From NCBI GenBank assembly GCA_026999335.1, contig JALTPW010000132.1, positions 595 through 5,657 of the forward strand: a stretch of 5,063 nucleotides of DNA, read 5' to 3'. The notes under the pieces are model-generated. The model saw only the letters and a list, made by a program, of their open reading frames with translations. It did not search any database and had not been told where the DNA came from. This DNA comes from Chromatiales bacterium. GTDB taxonomy: Bacteria > Pseudomonadota > Gammaproteobacteria > SZUA-152. The position numbers were made by a program, and so were the translations under genes. This document shows, piece after piece, positions 5,006 to 5,063 of the stretch. Numbering within the stretch: the stretch's first letter is position 1; every line of letters begins with the position of its first letter.

Positions 5006-5063
5006 ATGTCTATTCAGAGCCCCCCAAATTTATCACGGCAAGGTGCAAGCCGCCGGAAATGTC
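5006..5063 (+). CDS. Start of a third tail-operon gene, cut by the window edge, frame uncertain
   Basis: An ATG 13 bases after the sheath stop opens a frame (MSIQSPPNLSRQ...) that stays open for the 19 codons left. It has no Shine-Dalgarno sequence, only an A-rich leader. The neighbouring +1 frame from 5028 reads IYHGKVQAAGNV, which looks more protein-like and recalls the opening of tail spike or baseplate proteins. The two frames would join as MSIQSPQIYHGKV if one C were missing from the C6 run at 5020-5025. The position after a sheath gene makes a tube, second sheath or baseplate gene likely, but too little is visible to name it. Confidence 0.4.
   Translation, partial: MSIQSPPNLSRQGASRRKC

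Overview
The window looks like the chromosome of a Gram-negative bacterium, plausibly a gammaproteobacterium. The genes have moderate GC, the ribosome binding sites are AAGGAG-like, one product has a classical Sec signal peptide, and a type I-C-like CRISPR repeat lies at the left edge. No marker gene is present, so the taxonomic guess is weak.

Left edge (1-115): one CRISPR repeat unit at 13-43, with what is probably the end of a spacer before it. No further repeat follows at spacer distance, so this appears to be the leader-distal end of an array lying mostly outside the window. A short palindromic repeat at 67-101 follows.

Left genes (116-1410, minus strand): a two-gene unit with a 4-bp ATGA overlap. 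The upstream gene encodes a 336-residue trypsin-fold serine peptidase of the NAL1-like type with a complete His/Asp/Ser triad and a small N-terminal domain. The downstream gene encodes a 95-residue exported protein whose mature part resembles that same N-terminal domain. A detached pro-domain, inhibitor or chaperone partner is a reasonable hypothesis.

Centre (1411-2141): about 730 bp between divergent transcription units with no convincing gene. It holds a strong ribosome binding site, a 15-bp tandem duplication, a dyad near the protease leader, a short possible coding remnant, a strongly G-poor A/C-rich tract and the presumed promoter region of the right-hand operon.

Right genes (2142-5063, plus strand): the start of a contractile-tail (phage tail-like or contractile injection system) operon. 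A 369-residue protein resembling a tail terminator/completion protein is followed by a 556-residue tail sheath protein carrying a central beta-rich insertion. A third gene begins just before the right edge, but its reading frame is ambiguous around a run of six C. No capsid, terminase or integrase genes are visible, so prophage versus injection system cannot be settled here. The most interesting points are the protease/pro-domain pair, its divergent placement beside a contractile tail operon, and the frame problem at the right edge.
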